From positions 1 through 50,018 of the forward strand of contig JAOTVX010000027.1 in assembly GCA_029863175.1 (NCBI GenBank): a stretch of 50,018 nucleotides of DNA, read 5' to 3'. This document shows, piece after piece, positions 1-7,402 of the stretch. How positions within the stretch are numbered: position 1 is the first letter of the stretch; each line of letters begins with the position of its first letter. The notes below the pieces were generated by a model that saw only the letters and a program-made list of their open reading frames with translations, searched no databases and was not told the DNA's origin. The translations under genes and the position numbers were made by a program. This DNA comes from Betaproteobacteria bacterium. GTDB taxonomy: Bacteria > Pseudomonadota > Gammaproteobacteria > Burkholderiales > SG8-41.

Positions 1-160
1 CTCAGATATTGGCTACTAGACAGGCAGTGTCCGCTTTCGGCCCGCAGCGGGCATACAACACCGCCCTCCAATTTGACGCGATTGACTCTTCGCCCGTCGC
101 AGCATAGATTGCGGGTTCGTGAAAAAATGGTGTTTGAAAACCCTACACCTATACCCTCGC

Positions 161-985
161 ATGGAAAAGGAACTCGTAGGGAAGTACACGATGCCCGGTA
201 TCGGCTTCGGGACGCTGGGCAACGTCGGCGATGCCGGCAGCGCGCTCGTCGAAGCGGCGCTCGCCGAGGGCTACCGGTACATCGACACATCCAGGTACTA
301 CGGCAACGAGGAGGCGGTCGGGAGGGCATTGGCGCGTTCTTCGGTCCCGCGCGGTGACATCTGGGTGACAACAAAGCTCCTGCACCCCAAGACGCCGCCG
401 CAGCCGGACGTCGCTTTCGAGCTGGACAAGAGCCTGCGCCTCCTGCAAACGGACTATGTCGATCTCCTCCTGATCCACTGGCCCAACCCGGAAGTGTCGT
501 TGGAGTGGGCCCTGGGTGAGTTTGCAGCGCTGCGCGAGCAAGGCAAGGCGCGTACGATTGGCGTGTCCAACTTCCCGACGGCCCTGTTGCGGCAGGCCCT
601 GGAGATCGTCGGCGACCTGGCGGCCAACCAGGTCGAGTACCACCCCTACCTGAACCAGCGCCCGCTCCTGGAACTGATGCGCGAGCGAGGGCTCGTGCTG
701 ATCGCCCATTCGCCGCTCGCCCGCGGGGCGGTCTTGAACGACCCGGTCCTGCAGGAGATCGCCAAGCGGCGGCGGTTGAGCGTCGCGCAAATCGCGCTGC
801 GGTGGCTCGTGCAGCAGGAACGGGTCGTCGCCATCCCCGGCGTCCTGAATGTCGAACAGTTGCGCGAAAACCTGAAGGTCCTCGAAGTCACGCTCACGAA
901 CGACGAGATGGCCGCTATCTCGGCGTTGGCCCGCGGAACACGAATTGTCGACCCGCCGCACAGTCCGGCCTGGGACTCTGCATGA
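161..985 (+). CDS. Aldo/keto reductase, DkgB-like
   Basis: Predicted NADPH-dependent cytoplasmic oxidoreductase of the aldo/keto reductase superfamily, acting on aldehydes, ketones or keto-sugars. Counting from 161, the catalytic tetrad is visible as D42, Y47, K72 and H106 in the motifs YIDTSRYYGNE, VTTK and LLIHWP. The GVSNF segment and a C-terminal NADPH-binding AIPG region follow. The end (PPHSPAWD) resembles the end of E. coli 2,5-diketo-D-gluconate reductase B, and the length (about 274 aa) fits. The start is uncertain. ATG 161 has no clear Shine-Dalgarno. ATG 191 has AGGGAAG six bases upstream and matches the DkgB N-terminus better. The gene stands alone; the next 420 bases hold only decayed sequence and a terminator. 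The substrate cannot be told. Confidence 0.88.
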   Translation: MEKELVGKYTMPGIGFGTLGNVGDAGSALVEAALAEGYRYIDTSRYYGNEEAVGRALARSSVPRGDIWVTTKLLHPKTPPQPDVAFELDKSLRLLQTDYVDLLLIHWPNPEVSLEWALGEFAALREQGKARTIGVSNFPTALLRQALEIVGDLAANQVEYHPYLNQRPLLELMRERGLVLIAHSPLARGAVLNDPVLQEIAKRRRLSVAQIALRWLVQQERVVAIPGVLNVEQLRENLKVLEVTLTNDEMAAISALARGTRIVDPPHSPAWDSA

Positions 986-1050
986 GTATCTGGGGGGCAT
1001 TACCTTATCCACAATCCAAGCAACGGCATACGAGACGGCAAGCGCAATTA

Positions 1051-1215
1051 CGATTCAGACATAAGTGGTTTGTGGGAAAGGTAGTGGGAGTTAACGTCAC
1101 GTCACTCTTTTCCGCTCGACCGATTGGCCCATTCATTAGGAGTGCGTCGAAGCAGGACGAGCGATGGGACGAGATCAGGAAACAGCTCTGCGCTGACCTC
1201 AAGTTAACTGACGTA
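1051..1215 (+). pseudogene. Decayed copy of the small Cys/His protein gene at 2931
   Basis: This stretch is a diverged, internally deleted relative of the gene at 2931-3224. An N-terminal piece reads RFRHKW-VGK, matching LFTHKWSGK. The C-terminal piece, in a different frame, reads LDRLAHSLGVRRSRTSDGT, against LDQLAHSLGLSRSRTSDRT in the intact gene, and then runs to a TAA. The middle (the CxxC part) is missing and the two pieces are out of frame. Similarity continues downstream through the terminator and beyond. It is a remnant, not a working gene. The 986-1409 interval otherwise holds only the terminator at 1237. Confidence 0.55.
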
Positions 1216-1236
1216 ATCGTTACCGCGCACCACACA

Positions 1237-1257
1237 CCCCGCTGCGGCGGGGTTTTT
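1237..1257 (+). terminator. Rho-independent terminator (TGCG loop)
   Basis: CCCCGC-TGCG-GCGGGG followed by TTTTTG: a 6-bp GC stem, tetraloop and U tract. It belongs to the same family as the terminators at 1938 and 3259 (all preceded by a CACAC stretch) and follows the decayed gene copy. Confidence 0.8.
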
Positions 1258-1409
1258 GCTTGGGGCGCGGGCCGGACGGCCATAAAGTTTGCGTTAGGTC
1301 GATAAGGTTGCGAAAAAGGATGATTGCCCTACCGCAAAGGGGATGCTTGTCCCATTCGCAATCGTGAGCGTCAGGCGTATGTTTACAGACTACGCGTTTA
1401 ATCAAATGT

Positions 1410-1485
1410 GGGGGTATAGCTCAGTAGGGAGAGCGCTTGCGTAGCATGCAAGAGGCCACTGGTTCGATTCCGGTTACCTCCACCA
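1410..1485 (+). tRNA. tRNA-Ala, anticodon AGC
   Basis: A complete 76-nt cloverleaf with encoded CCA. Acceptor stem GGGGGTA pairs with TACCTCC and includes the G3:U70 wobble that marks alanine tRNAs. D stem GCTC/GAGC, anticodon stem CTTGC/GCAAG, T stem ACTGG/CCGGT with a TTCGATT loop. The seven-base anticodon loop is G-T-A-G-C-A-T, so positions 34-36 (1443-1445) read AGC. Bacterial alanine tRNAs normally carry UGC or GGC. Compared with the usual tRNA-Ala(GGC) loop (ATGGCAT), two bases differ. All stems are intact, so it looks functional. Confidence 0.93.
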
Positions 1486-1522
1486 GCAACACCCGTTAAC
1501 CTCAATCAGCCGTAACTACACA

Positions 1523-1540
1523 CCCCGTTGCGGCGGGCTT
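1523..1540 (+). terminator. Weak terminator-like hairpin after tRNA-Ala
   Basis: CCCCGT-TGCG-GCGGG lies 38 bases after the tRNA. It has the same CACACCCCG context as the three strong terminators here but lacks a T run. It is probably a degenerate copy and may act weakly. Confidence 0.35.
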
Positions 1541-1575
1541 GGGCAAACTTAACGCATCAGCGTGAAGGGCGGAAA

Positions 1576-1860
1576 ATGACACAACCACAAAAAAGAAGAG
1601 ACCAGCGGGTCGATACCGCACTGCTGGTGTTCCTAGAGAACGTTAGGGGCGTCACGCGCGACGTGAGCGCCTCGGGCGCGTTCTTCTGGACAAGCGGCAC
1701 GTATGCGCCCGGGGAGTCAATCAGCTTTGCGATAGAACTCAAAACGGCCGGGGGCAGGATGATGCGGAAATGCCAAGGAGCCGTCGTCCGCACCGAAACG
1801 CTCGCTCACATGGTCGGTGTGGCGGCGAGGATCACCGAATCGACGATGGAGTCTGCGTAG
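1576..1860 (+). CDS. Small PilZ domain protein
   Basis: A 94-residue protein that is essentially a single PilZ domain, predicted to bind cyclic di-GMP. The RxxxR motif is RRDQR (residues 7-11) and the (D/N)xSxxG motif is DVSASG (29-34), followed by the beta-rich core. No other domain is present, so it would act through a partner. ATG 1576 is preceded by GAAGGGCGGAAA, a reasonable ribosome-binding site. An upstream in-frame start at 1528 lacks a ribosome-binding site and adds a non-conserved tail. It stands alone, with a strong terminator 77 bases after its stop. Recognition is good; the cellular target is unknown. Confidence 0.85.
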   Translation: MTQPQKRRDQRVDTALLVFLENVRGVTRDVSASGAFFWTSGTYAPGESISFAIELKTAGGRMMRKCQGAVVRTETLAHMVGVAARITESTMESA

Positions 1861-1937
1861 ACGTGATGTCATACGCATAGAAGTATAAGCGGCTCGTCCT
1901 AGAGCTCCCGCGTAACACGTCTCAGCACTTACACACA

Positions 1938-1958
1938 CCCCGCTTCGGCGGGGTTTTT
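1938..1958 (+). terminator. Rho-independent terminator (UUCG loop)
   Basis: CCCCGC-TTCG-GCGGGG then TTTTTG, a 6-bp stem capped by a stable UUCG tetraloop. It lies 77 bases after the PilZ gene. The opposite strand has no U tract, so it serves the plus strand. Confidence 0.85.
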
Positions 1959-2025
1959 GTTTGTGGTGACGTGTCGAGGCGCTGCGAGGGCGCGTCGCGT
2001 CCAGGCCGTCAGGTGCAGCCCCTGA

Positions 2026-2496
2026 TTAGGTGCACACGTACCATGGAAGCGTGAACTCTATTGTGGAATCTTTGCGCTCGGATTCGGCGAGCATCCGTCG
2101 CATCGTGTCTGTGAACTCCGGTGATAGAAAGTGCTCGCCCTTCATCCCAGGCAAATGTCGTGCGCTTGAAACTAACCTGACATATTCCGCGTCGGGAATT
2201 CCCGCGCCCAGCTCAATGTCCGCCCGAAGCGCGTTCCAGGGTACCCACCTGAGTCGGGAACGCTTCTTTGACACCACAGTTGCCTCCGGACAAGGGCGCT
2301 CGTCACCTTCCAGGACATGCGGTTCAATTCGTGGCACGCGGGCGAAGTAGGAAACATGCGTTGGGTTCTCCCAGGGTTGTTGGATCAGTAGCAGGCAGGA
2401 TGTTGCCGCGACACGCACGACACGGCCCACTATCTCAGCGGCGTCAGAGGGCCAGGATAGCGCGAGAGCCAGCGTAGCCATGAGCAGGTTAGTCAT
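2026..2496 (-). CDS. Hypothetical exported protein
   Basis: Unrecognised, about 156 aa from the chosen ATG (complement of 2494-2496). The N-terminus (TNLLMATLALALSWPSDAAE) looks like a short signal peptide with a possible cleavage after DAA. The mature part is mixed in charge, with no motif I recognise. A longer in-frame reading to 2580 adds 28 residues that do not look like a signal. The Shine-Dalgarno is weak. It is the only minus-strand gene in this lower-GC patch and has no operon partner. Treat as a probable but unproven gene. Confidence 0.45.
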   Translation of the reverse strand: MTNLLMATLALALSWPSDAAEIVGRVVRVAATSCLLLIQQPWENPTHVSYFARVPRIEPHVLEGDERPCPEATVVSKKRSRLRWVPWNALRADIELGAGIPDAEYVRLVSSARHLPGMKGEHFLSPEFTDTMRRMLAESERKDSTIEFTLPWYVCT

Positions 2497-2689
2497 ACCG
2501 GGTTGTTGCAAAAACACCGACACGGACACGCTTTTGGCATAATAGTTGGTGTGCAATAGCAGCTCAAAAGCAGCTCCCATGATAGGGTGATTCGTCCTAT
2601 CGAAATTAGGGGAGCCCGCTCAGGGGGGCGACGCATTTGGGGGGAGTAGGCTGATTGAGCTTTATTGGCTTTCCTCTTAAGGGGGGCAC

Positions 2690-2908
2690 ATGGTCGGACG
2701 TACGAATAAATTAAAAGACAAGGTCGGCACGTTGCATAGCGGCGGTCACAACCAAGAATCGCCGACTGCAGACTGGGTTCGCACGGCGGCGATCATTGCC
2801 GCGGTGAACAGGCAAGTTGAACTGGAATCGCAGTGGCGGCTTCCCGAAGAGTTTTCGGCTAGGGACATCGACGTCGTTCGTGTGCGGACGCTGTCCAGCC
2901 AGATCTGA
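2690..2908 (+). CDS. Small hypothetical protein
   Basis: A 72-aa reading frame with a strong ribosome-binding site (GGGGGG, 2681-2686) just before the ATG. The product is hydrophilic with a short central helix (WVRTAAIIAAVNRQVELESQ) and no recognised domain. The next small gene starts 22 bases later, so the two may be co-transcribed up to the terminator at 3259. The evidence is the start signal and the neighbour only. Confidence 0.4.
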   Translation: MVGRTNKLKDKVGTLHSGGHNQESPTADWVRTAAIIAAVNRQVELESQWRLPEEFSARDIDVVRVRTLSSQI

Positions 2909-2930
2909 TGCTTCACCAGGGGCGTTAATT

Positions 2931-3224
2931 ATGCGCTGTCTTTTCACACATAAGTGGAGTGGAAAGATCTTCGATAGGTCTGTTGCTCCTTACAGAACAT
3001 GTACACGGTGCGGAACGATGCAGCGCTGTATTTACCGTTTTTTTTGGAGAAATATACATATAACTTGGGAGACAATGAGAGAGCGTAGATACATTAAGTC
3101 GGAGCAAATCCGGATTGTTCGGGAACCCTCCTCTCGACTCGACCAATTGGCCCACTCCTTAGGACTGTCTCGAAGCAGGACGAGCGATAGGACGGGATCA
3201 GGAGAACGCTCCGCGCTGACCTAA
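2931..3224 (+). CDS. Small Cys/His protein, possible zinc ribbon
   Basis: A 97-aa protein beginning MRCLFTHKWSGK and continuing to RTCTRCG. C3, H7, C24 and C27 give a CxxxH...CxxC pattern that could hold one zinc ion, as in small phage-type zinc-ribbon proteins. The rest is basic and helical (residues 50-97) with no known domain. ATG 2931 follows AGGGGCG at good spacing. A terminator lies 34 bases after the stop. A decayed second copy sits at 1051-1215, so the gene has been duplicated along with its downstream DNA. Function unknown; the zinc idea is inference. Confidence 0.5.
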   Translation: MRCLFTHKWSGKIFDRSVAPYRTCTRCGTMQRCIYRFFWRNIHITWETMRERRYIKSEQIRIVREPSSRLDQLAHSLGLSRSRTSDRTGSGERSALT

Positions 3225-3424
3225 AGTTAGCTGGCTAACCGTTACTGCCAACCGCACACCCCGCTTCGGCGGGGTTTTTGTTTATGCTGCTATGGATTCT
3301 CTGCGCCACGTTCACCGACGGCACCGGGCATTGTTGCGCTAGGTCAATGTTGGTGCGAAAAAGGACGTTGTTTCGTCCCCAATGAATGACTGTCCTATTT
3401 GCAAAGATGAGAGTTAGGCGGATA
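3136..3424 (+). repeat. Direct duplication, right copy (left copy about 1112-1385)
   Basis: The 3' part of the small Cys/His gene, its terminator and about 130 bases beyond are recognisably similar to 1112-1385. Shared landmarks are the GACGAGCGAT segment, the CCCCGC-GCGGGG terminator and the GCGAAAAAGGA segment. Similarity is highest in the first 150 bases and patchy after. The tRNA and the PilZ gene lie between the two copies. Confidence 0.6.
3259..3279 (+). terminator. Rho-independent terminator (UUCG loop)
   Basis: CCCCGC-TTCG-GCGGGG followed by TTTTTG, 34 bases after the small Cys/His gene. It is identical in stem and loop to the terminator at 1938. Confidence 0.85.
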
Positions 3425-3473
3425 GTCATCCGAGTAAGTCTCGACTGACCGTAACAATCGATGAGGAGAAGCC

Positions 3474-3812
3474 ATGGCTGCACAAAGCAAGTATCCAATC
3501 GTCCTGAGCAACATCGAATCGGTCCCCGGACGGGAGATCGTTGAGTTCTACGGCGTAGTAACCGGCAATACCGTGCGCGCCAAGCATGTCGGCCGCGACA
3601 TCATGGCGGGGCTGAAGAACATCGTGGGCGGTGAGCTGGCCGGCTACACGGAGCTGTTGCAGGAATCGCGGCAGGAAGCCACCGAACGCATGATCGAACA
3701 GGCACAGTCGATGGGCGCCAACGCGGTGATCAACGTGCGTTATGCGACCAGTTCCGTCGCCCAGGGTGCAGCCGAACTTTTCGCCTACGGCACCGCCGTG
3801 CGTCTGGCGTAG
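3474..3812 (+). CDS. UPF0145 (YbjQ) family protein
   Basis: A 112-aa cytoplasmic protein of the UPF0145/YbjQ family (sometimes called a heavy-metal-binding domain; role unproven). Family features are the N-terminal VLSNIESVPGREIVEFYGVV, the central GELAGYTELLQESRQEATERM helix and the end GANAVINVRY...AYGTAVRL. The length is typical. ATG 3474 follows GAGGAGAAG, a strong ribosome-binding site. It begins a three-gene plus-strand unit with a second, membrane-anchored UPF0145 protein (10 bases later) and an M48 protease. YbjQ-type proteins form oligomeric rings in known structures, so a link with the protease is possible but inferred. Confidence 0.88.
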   Translation: MAAQSKYPIVLSNIESVPGREIVEFYGVVTGNTVRAKHVGRDIMAGLKNIVGGELAGYTELLQESRQEATERMIEQAQSMGANAVINVRYATSSVAQGAAELFAYGTAVRLA

Positions 3813-3822
3813 GAGACCCGTC

Positions 3823-4302
3823 ATGACTGCATACTTCGATGTGATAGTAAACTTCGGTCTGCCGTTGATGCTGCTGATCGTCGCGTACTCGGTGGGCACC
3901 TATCTGGAGCGGAAACACTTTGAGGATATCCGCGCGCGTGAGGCCAGGCTGCAGGGTTTTCCAGTCATCAGCTTCGGCACGGTGCCTGCCGATTGGAAGA
4001 TTACCTCTACGGAGCTGGTTGCCGGCAGCGTAGTGGTGTCGTTGGACTATTTCAAAAGGATCATCGCGAGCCTGCGCGGGCTGATCGGTGGGCGCATCAA
4101 AACCTATGAACCGCTATTGGATCGGGCGCGCCGCGAGGCGCTGCTGCGAATGATTGAGGATGCCAAGGGACGCGGTTACGATGCGGTGGTAAACGTTCGC
4201 CTGGAAACGTCGCGGTTGGCCAGCGCCCGGCGCAATGGCAAGGGCACGGCTGGCGTTGAGATGCTGGCCTTCGGCACTGCCGTCTCGTTTGCCGGCCGAT
4301 AG
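3823..4302 (+). CDS. Membrane-anchored UPF0145 (YbjQ) paralogue
   Basis: A 159-aa second UPF0145 protein with one N-terminal transmembrane helix (about residues 8-28, FGLPLMLLIVAYSVGTYL). The UPF0145 domain follows from about residue 45: FPVISFGTVPADWKI, a degenerate N-terminal strand, then TYEPLLDRARREALLRMIEDAKGRGYDAVVNVR and AFGTAVSF. A short insert (RLASARRNGKG) interrupts the last strands. ATG 3823 has AGGAGA six bases upstream. It lies between a soluble paralogue and a membrane protease, which suggests a membrane complex. That is inference from order and spacing only. Confidence 0.82.
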   Translation: MTAYFDVIVNFGLPLMLLIVAYSVGTYLERKHFEDIRAREARLQGFPVISFGTVPADWKITSTELVAGSVVVSLDYFKRIIASLRGLIGGRIKTYEPLLDRARREALLRMIEDAKGRGYDAVVNVRLETSRLASARRNGKGTAGVEMLAFGTAVSFAGR

Positions 4303-4322
4303 TCAATGCGGCACCGGCGGCG

Positions 4323-5156
4323 ATGAAGTACGTTTCCAAGGCGCCGCCCTCGGACGACATCAATGTCAGTCCGGAGCATCCGCTCAAGGAAGCGGCGATT
4401 CTGATATCTGGGCTCACTGCGGTTTTCACGCTGCTCGCAGCGGCGCTGATTTTCTTCGTCGACTTGGTGGTGTTCTTCGTGCCTCCCGAAACGGAGGCGC
4501 GGTTGTTCGCCTCCTGGTGGCCGATCGATCTGTATTCCACTGAGGCTGAAGATCCGCGGGCGAGTGCGACGCGTGCACTACTCGAGCGCCTGGCGCGGCA
4601 TTGGCCCGATTCAGCCTATACATTCCGCCTGGGGGTCATGGAAGATGACAGCCCCAACGCCATGGCGCTGCCGGGCGGCTTGATCGTGGTGACCACGGGA
4701 CTCCTGGATCGAGTAGGAACCGAGAATGAACTGGCTTTCGTGCTCGGACACGAGTTAGGGCATTTTCAGAACCGCGACCACATCCAAGCGCTCGGCCGCG
4801 GTATTGCGCTTAGCATGATGGTTGCGGCCATCGGTAGCGGTGACGGTGGCGGTGCGCTTGGCCTTACCGTTGCAGATCTTACGCTGCGTGGCTTCAGTCG
4901 CGCCCAGGAAGGCGCGGCCGACCGTTTCGGGCTTGAAATTGTCCAGCGCGAGTACGAGCACGTGAACGAATCCTGGGGGTTCTTCGACCGGCTGCTTGAG
5001 GAGGATGCCACCTCTCGTGATCTGCTCATCTATCTCTCCACACATCCATCCGCGGACGATCGCATCGCGACTCTCAAAGCGTACGCGCGAGAACGTGATT
5101 GGCCTCTAACGGGGCCAACAGCGTTGCCGGCTTGGCAAGCTGCTCACGAAGATTGA
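4323..5156 (+). CDS. M48 family membrane metallopeptidase
   Basis: A zinc protease of family M48 (277 aa). A membrane segment lies at about residues 24-52. The protease domain follows, with the zinc motif HELGH at 143-147 and a third ligand near E196 in QEGAADRFG, where E and D are spaced as in M48 enzymes. The STHPSADDRI tail is typical of periplasmic M48 proteins such as BepA/LoiP. Here the domain is anchored by a helix rather than a lipoprotein signal. ATG 4323 is 20 bases after the UPF0145 gene. The likely role is envelope protein quality control or processing. Its substrate may be linked to the two UPF0145 proteins, but nothing shows this directly. Confidence 0.88.
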   Translation: MKYVSKAPPSDDINVSPEHPLKEAAILISGLTAVFTLLAAALIFFVDLVVFFVPPETEARLFASWWPIDLYSTEAEDPRASATRALLERLARHWPDSAYTFRLGVMEDDSPNAMALPGGLIVVTTGLLDRVGTENELAFVLGHELGHFQNRDHIQALGRGIALSMMVAAIGSGDGGGALGLTVADLTLRGFSRAQEGAADRFGLEIVQREYEHVNESWGFFDRLLEEDATSRDLLIYLSTHPSADDRIATLKAYARERDWPLTGPTALPAWQAAHED

Positions 5157-5228
5157 AGGCCCGCAACCCCCTCGAAAGTCCCGCTCCGGCCGTCTCTCCC
5201 CGGGCGGCGGTGCCAGAAGGGCAAGCCG

Positions 5229-5465
5229 TCACCGCTGGTCGTTGACCATCACCCCACGCTCCCGGAGCAGCCGCGCGATTTCTTCGGCGTTGCTCGCCAA
5301 TAGATGGCTCGGACGCATGTCTCCCTTCCACCCAGCGCGGTACGAGATCTCCCAAACCTGCACCGTGAAGGCCGGCCAGCCAAAGAACTCCCAAATCTGC
5401 TTCGCCAAACCGTCAAATTCGACGGCCTTGGCCTTGGCGGCCCTCGCCTTGGTGTCGGTGAGCAT
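5229..5465 (-). CDS. Small hypothetical protein with perfect ribosome-binding site
   Basis: A 78-aa protein of unknown function. The ATG (complement of 5463-5465) is preceded by AGGAGG (complement of 5470-5475), the strongest start signal in the window. The first ten residues (MLTDTKARAA) resemble the beginning of tyrosine integrases with an N-terminal DUF4102 domain. The rest (WEFFGWPAFTVQVWEISYRAGW, then EEIARLLRERG) does not continue that similarity. An inverted repeat (GACGGTAT at 5476-5483 with ATACCGTC at 5504-5511) sits just upstream in the leader. It occupies the place downstream of ribE where ribBA/ribH would be expected. Confidence 0.6.
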   Translation of the reverse strand: MLTDTKARAAKAKAVEFDGLAKQIWEFFGWPAFTVQVWEISYRAGWKGDMRPSHLLASNAEEIARLLRERGVMVNDQR

Positions 5466-5554
5466 CGCGCCTCCTGACGGTATTTAGGCGGCTCAGAGAA
5501 CCGATACCGTCCAGGGAAACCGGATGCAAGGGGCCGCAGTGGGCCGCTAGGGTG

Positions 5555-6190
5555 CTACTTTCCCCTATGGAAGCGGGGCGTTGGCTTTGAGGCTGGGACG
5601 GACTGGGACGCCTCGGAAAGCCGCTCGACGTAACGCGCGAGCATGTCCACTTCCAGATTGACCCGGTCCCCCGCGCGCAGCCCGCTGAGGTTGGTTGCGG
5701 CGAGGGTATGCGGTATGAGGTTTACCACGAACTCGGCTCCTTCGACATCGTTGATCGTCAGGCTGACGCCATTCACGGCAACCGAACCCTTCCGGGCAAT
5801 GTACTTCGCCAGCTCGCGCGGCGCGGAAATCGCAAGCAGCCGGTTGTCGCCGGCCGGCTCGAATCGGGCCACACGGCCGACGCCATCCACGTGACCAGCC
5901 ACGAGATGCCCTCCGAGCCGGTCCGCAAGCCGCAAGGCCTTCTCCAGGTTGACCCGGTCGCCGACAGCGAAGCCTGCGGTGCACGCGAGTGTCTCGTGCG
6001 ACACGTCGGCCCCGAATTCCGCCGCAGCGAGGGCCACAATCGTGAGGCACACGCCGTTCACGGCAATGCTGTCGCCCACCCCAACGTCGCCAAGATCCAT
6101 TTCGCCGCTCGCCAGGCGCAACCGCAGCCCCCCGGCCCCAGGGGCAGCCGCCGCTACCGAACCGACCGCGGCCACGATGCCAGTGAACAT
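5555..6190 (-). CDS. ribE: Riboflavin synthase, alpha chain
   Basis: Catalyses dismutation of two 6,7-dimethyl-8-ribityllumazine molecules to riboflavin, the last step of riboflavin synthesis. The 211-aa protein shows both tandem lumazine-binding barrels. The first begins MFTGIVAAVGSV and contains DSIAVNGVCLTI. The second contains HLVAGHVDGVGRV and GSVAVNGVSLTINDVEG. It ends with a short extra tail. Its ATG overlaps the stop of ribD (TAATG on the coding strand), which implies translational coupling. Downstream the usual betaproteobacterial ribBA-ribH-nusB genes are absent. Some databases call this gene ribC. Confidence 0.95.
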   Translation of the reverse strand: MFTGIVAAVGSVAAAAPGAGGLRLRLASGEMDLGDVGVGDSIAVNGVCLTIVALAAAEFGADVSHETLACTAGFAVGDRVNLEKALRLADRLGGHLVAGHVDGVGRVARFEPAGDNRLLAISAPRELAKYIARKGSVAVNGVSLTINDVEGAEFVVNLIPHTLAATNLSGLRAGDRVNLEVDMLARYVERLSEASQSVPASKPTPRFHRGK

Positions 6191-7275
6191 TATACGAACC
6201 TCGCTAAAATACGAATATCTGCCCCAATCATGCGTAAATCCCGAATTTCAAGGGCCCGGCGACCCGCGAGATCCTGCAACTCCGGCAGGTCGAACATTCC
6301 GCGCGCAGCGTCACCGAGAAGGCTCGGCGCGAGGTAGACCACCAGCTCATCGACGAGGCCCGCGGCGATCAGCGATCCGTTGAGCTTGTGGCCCGCCTCG
6401 ACGTGCACCTCATTGATCTCCCGGCGAGCCAGTTCCTGCAGGAGCTGAGCCAGCTCGACCTTGCCTGCGCCGTTAGGTATCACGACGACCTCCGCGCCCT
6501 TCGCGCTTAGCGCGGCGATCGCCTCACGATCCTCGCGCGCGCCCGCGATCAGCACGCCACCCCCTTCCAGTACCCGCGCCGCTGGCGGAAGCTCGAGCCG
6601 GCTGTCCACCACCACGCGCAAGGGCTGGCGGCTCGTCTCCACCTCTCTCACGGTGAGCCGTGGATCGTCATCGCGAACGGTGCCGATGCCGGTCAGCACC
6701 GCGCACGCACGCGCGCGCCAGTGATGAGCGTCGCGGCGTGCGTCCTCGCCGGTGATCCACTGGCTGCGTCCGTTGTTGAGGGCGGTCTTGCCGTCGAGAC
6801 TCGCCGCGAGCTTCATTCGCACCCACGGCCGCCCGCGCGTCATACGGCTGGCAAACCCTATGTTGAGCTCGCGCGCCTCGGCCTCGAGCAACCCGACGCC
6901 CGCAGCGACCCCGGCTTGGCGCAGCCGCTCGAGCCCCTGTCCGCTCACCAGCGGGTTGGGGTCCTTGATCGCCGCCACCACCCGCGCTACGCCGGACCCG
7001 ATCAGCGCCTCCGTGCACGGACCGGTGCGACCCTGGTGCACGCAAGGCTCAAGCGTAACGTAAGCCGACGCGCCGCGCGCCCGCAGACCCGCCGTCTCGA
7101 GCGCGCTCACCTCGGCATGCGGCCCACCGGCCCGCTCGTGCCAGCCCTCCCCGACGATTGCGCCATCCCGCACGATAACGCAGCCCACGCGAGGGTTGGG
7201 CGCCGTCGTATAGAGGCCGTGGTGCGCGAGCTGCAGCGCGCGGGCCATATAGCGATGATCGTCAGCCGAAAACAC
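6190..7275 (-). CDS. ribD: Bifunctional riboflavin deaminase/reductase
   Basis: A 361-aa two-domain enzyme for the second and third steps of riboflavin synthesis: deamination, then reduction, of the pyrimidine intermediate. The N-terminal cytidine-deaminase-like domain has the zinc motifs HAEVSAL (about residue 53) and PCVHQGRTGPC (about 77-87). The C-terminal reductase starts near residue 150 with KLAASLDGKTA and contains SQWITGEDARRDAH and VDELVVYLAPSLLG. The start is GTG (complement of 7273-7275), agreeing with the E. coli RibD N-terminus; ATG 7248 is a shorter alternative. It overlaps ribE by the TAATG junction. A 247-base spacer with decamer repeats separates it from nrdR. Confidence 0.95.
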   Translation of the reverse strand: MFSADDHRYMARALQLAHHGLYTTAPNPRVGCVIVRDGAIVGEGWHERAGGPHAEVSALETAGLRARGASAYVTLEPCVHQGRTGPCTEALIGSGVARVVAAIKDPNPLVSGQGLERLRQAGVAAGVGLLEAEARELNIGFASRMTRGRPWVRMKLAASLDGKTALNNGRSQWITGEDARRDAHHWRARACAVLTGIGTVRDDDPRLTVREVETSRQPLRVVVDSRLELPPAARVLEGGGVLIAGAREDREAIAALSAKGAEVVVIPNGAGKVELAQLLQELARREINEVHVEAGHKLNGSLIAAGLVDELVVYLAPSLLGDAARGMFDLPELQDLAGRRALEIRDLRMIGADIRILARFV

Positions 7276-7334
7276 GGTGACTAGGCGACTGAGTAACTAG
7301 ATGACTAAGAGCGTCCAACAAAATCAAAAACATT

Positions 7335-7379
7335 CGCCGCGGATAAACGCAGATAAACGCCGATGAAAATCGACGAAAC
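7335..7379 (+). repeat. Decamer array (GCAGATAAAC family), forward
   Basis: Four imperfect ten-base units follow each other: GCGGATAAAC, GCAGATAAAC, GCCGATGAAA, ATCGACGAAA. Related copies occur in at least ten other spacers of this window. An opposite-orientation copy lies 24 bases away at 7403-7430. Confidence 0.7.
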
Positions 7380-7402
7380 CTAATATGGTCTGGGGAATTG
7401 GT

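Noticed and set aside
149..1012. Minus-strand open frame over the aldo/keto reductase
   Set aside because: It is the antisense of a clear AKR gene and has no motif of its own.
5229..5465. Truncated tyrosine integrase
   Set aside because: Only the first ten residues resemble an integrase start; the rest shows no recombinase motif, so it is left as hypothetical.
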